Part shown: piece by piece, positions 62,434-64,000 of the stretch
How the letters are laid out: every line of letters starts with the position of its first letter
Position numbering within the stretch: position 1 is the stretch's first letter
Origin: Bedellia somnulentella
Lineage: Eukaryota; Arthropoda; Insecta; Lepidoptera; Bedelliidae
Length of the DNA stretch: 64,000 nucleotides
Reading direction: 5' to 3'
Assembly (NCBI GenBank): GCA_963576735.1
Contig: OY755189.1
Location: forward strand, 4,564,622-4,628,621
Program-made: the position numbers and the translations under genes
Notes under the pieces: model-generated
Database searches by the model: none
What the model saw: the letters and a program-made list of their open reading frames with translations, nothing else
What the model was told of the DNA's origin: nothing

Positions 62434-64000
62434 GTGTCTAATTACATATGCCTTTAATTGTGAATATAGAAATAGCCCGATGCTAAAAGCAATTAGCTCT
62501 GCATATTAGATAGTTTGGTTTTCTTTGTTGCATTAAATTATCTGTAGTATTGATTTTTACGGTTTTGGTGCCAGCATATTTTATTTCTTTATTTCGTAAT
62601 CGGTTCGTAGGTACTTACTTAAAGCAAATATATGTTTCTTACTTTTTGTTTTCTGAACAAGTATATAGGATTATAATTCTACAAGATTTTTAAGAAACTT
62701 GGCTCTACTTCAAATCACCAGGTGGTCTTACGAGTTTCTCATAACTGCTAACTTCTTAACTTTTTGGGTTAAATTTAGTTAACATTTCTTGAGTAATAAT
62801 TTTCCCAATACTACGAGTAGCTCAAAACTTTTAGCTAGTGTTTAGTTTTAGGTCAATTTATCATTATCGATAAGCGCTGTCAGGAGGGGTACGTTTAAGT
62901 TTATTTTAATAGTTATTTCATCGATAGTTCCGAAGCCATACTTTTCAGGTCCAATTTGTCTACTGCATAGGTTTTGAAAGGTTTGTTCTGAATAAGCGGT
63001 TACGCTGACTGTTAATAACTGTCGCTGGGTTTTACTGCTTTCATACGAAAAGCTTTACTTTTTCTACATGTGTTCACAGTACAAATGGACACTTATGTAA
63101 TCATCTTTTATATTGTGCCCGCTACAATTTGTTGTCGTTCGGTTGCCTAGGTAGCGATGTCTTCGATTGACCTATTCGTTTGTGACAAATTGCTATCGAT
63201 ATGTAGAAATAGTAATCGGAATTAATGTATAGACCGCTCTGACCTCTACCTGTATAATTGTGCTGTTGAAAGATTCTTTTGAAAAAGAAAGAAAACGTAT
63301 TTGTTAATTTAATTCAAGGTAATATACAAGAAGAAGAAAATGAATTTCACAATATAAACGCAAAAGGCATAACTCCGAGACGATCCATGCTAACTTATGA
63401 GATCCATTTACCTTAACATTGAAGGTCCAATCTTACCGAAAACCGAGTCGCTACGAAAATACAAACTTGGGCAACTAAAGCTAAATTTGTAGCTGATGTA
63501 ATTTTAGGTGCATCTGGGAATAATTTCTCAAATATACATAATGAAATGAATTAATGGGTATAGCTGTGTCTGTTTTTCTGTGGTTTAATTAATACTTTCT
63601 TACTAGGTCAAAGTAAAATTAACAAAAATCTTATGAAACGTTAAATTTATATTAGAATTATTGCGGTTTTGATTAGTTTCTGAAACTACCAGCCTTATAG
63701 GTTCATCTGTTAATATAATTTACAATGTTATGTCATCGCTGGTTATAAGTCTTAATAAAGTCTAAATTTTGAATTGTTCGTAGATTGCTTACGCCCTTTA
63801 ATTTGGCTAGGAAGCGCCTACGCAGGAATAATTAAGCATTCTGATGGTGATACAATTATAATATTTAATTTAGTGCTTTTTAAACCAATGATCACTAACA
63901 CCCATTACCAATATAAAGATTAAATACAAATCGATACAAACTAAACCCTTTATTAACCTAATTGAACCAGTGGCCCTCTATATGGTTCGCCACTGAATAA
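62434..64000. other. Window end, no firm feature
   Basis: AT-rich; if the 62.2-kb exon is real this is its intron. No further exon, repeat or tRNA-like element was supported. Confidence 0.35.

Overview
This window looks like nuclear DNA of a moth or butterfly (Lepidoptera). The evidence is AT-rich DNA, spliced genes with short exons, insect-type Ty3/gypsy and non-LTR retroelements, and hundreds of bases of SINE, MITE and Helitron-like repeats of kinds I associate with Lepidoptera. That assignment is inference; no single gene fixes the species.

Layout. 1-4753: the 3' part of a Ty3/gypsy LTR retrotransposon with open gag and pol frames, a textbook -1 frameshift signal and a complete 3' LTR. 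4869-5238: a broken THAP/P-element-type transposase relic. 6721-10340 (+): a five-exon gene for a 195-residue coiled-coil protein, assembled here from splice sites and phase. 10556-22237 (-): a single uninterrupted 3893-residue dynein heavy chain frame, convergent with the coiled-coil gene. Its stalk, microtubule-binding domain and AAA3 are well kept, but the main ATPase site AAA1 has lost key residues. 22.7-31 kb: accessory DNA with two degenerate non-LTR elements (about 23270-24295 and 24485-27409), nested SINEs and a foldback MITE. 31849-34156: a young, internally deleted LTR element with identical LTRs, a 4-bp target duplication and a 478-bp MITE inside it. 35361-36315: a Helitron-like element.

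38909-46404 (-): a complete six-exon gene whose conceptual protein (251 aa) is an orthologue of STIMATE/TMEM110, the ER membrane regulator of STIM-dependent calcium entry. Its introns are full of SINEs. 46.4-64 kb is mostly repeats: a long terminal-inverted-repeat element carrying a twin-primed SINE, SINE and LINE tails, and a hairpin MITE splitting another SINE. There are also a few candidate exons; the best is a start exon at 62204-62286.

Two themes stand out. First, the dominant short repeat (called SINE-A here) shares its last ~45 nt with the 3' end of a LINE in the same window (called LINE-T), so it appears to be mobilised by that LINE. Second, the dynein is a full-length frame in which three changes all fall on one catalytic site. 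This suggests a structural or regulatory dynein rather than random decay. Coordinates of repeats are approximate to a few bases unless target duplications or inverted ends are stated.
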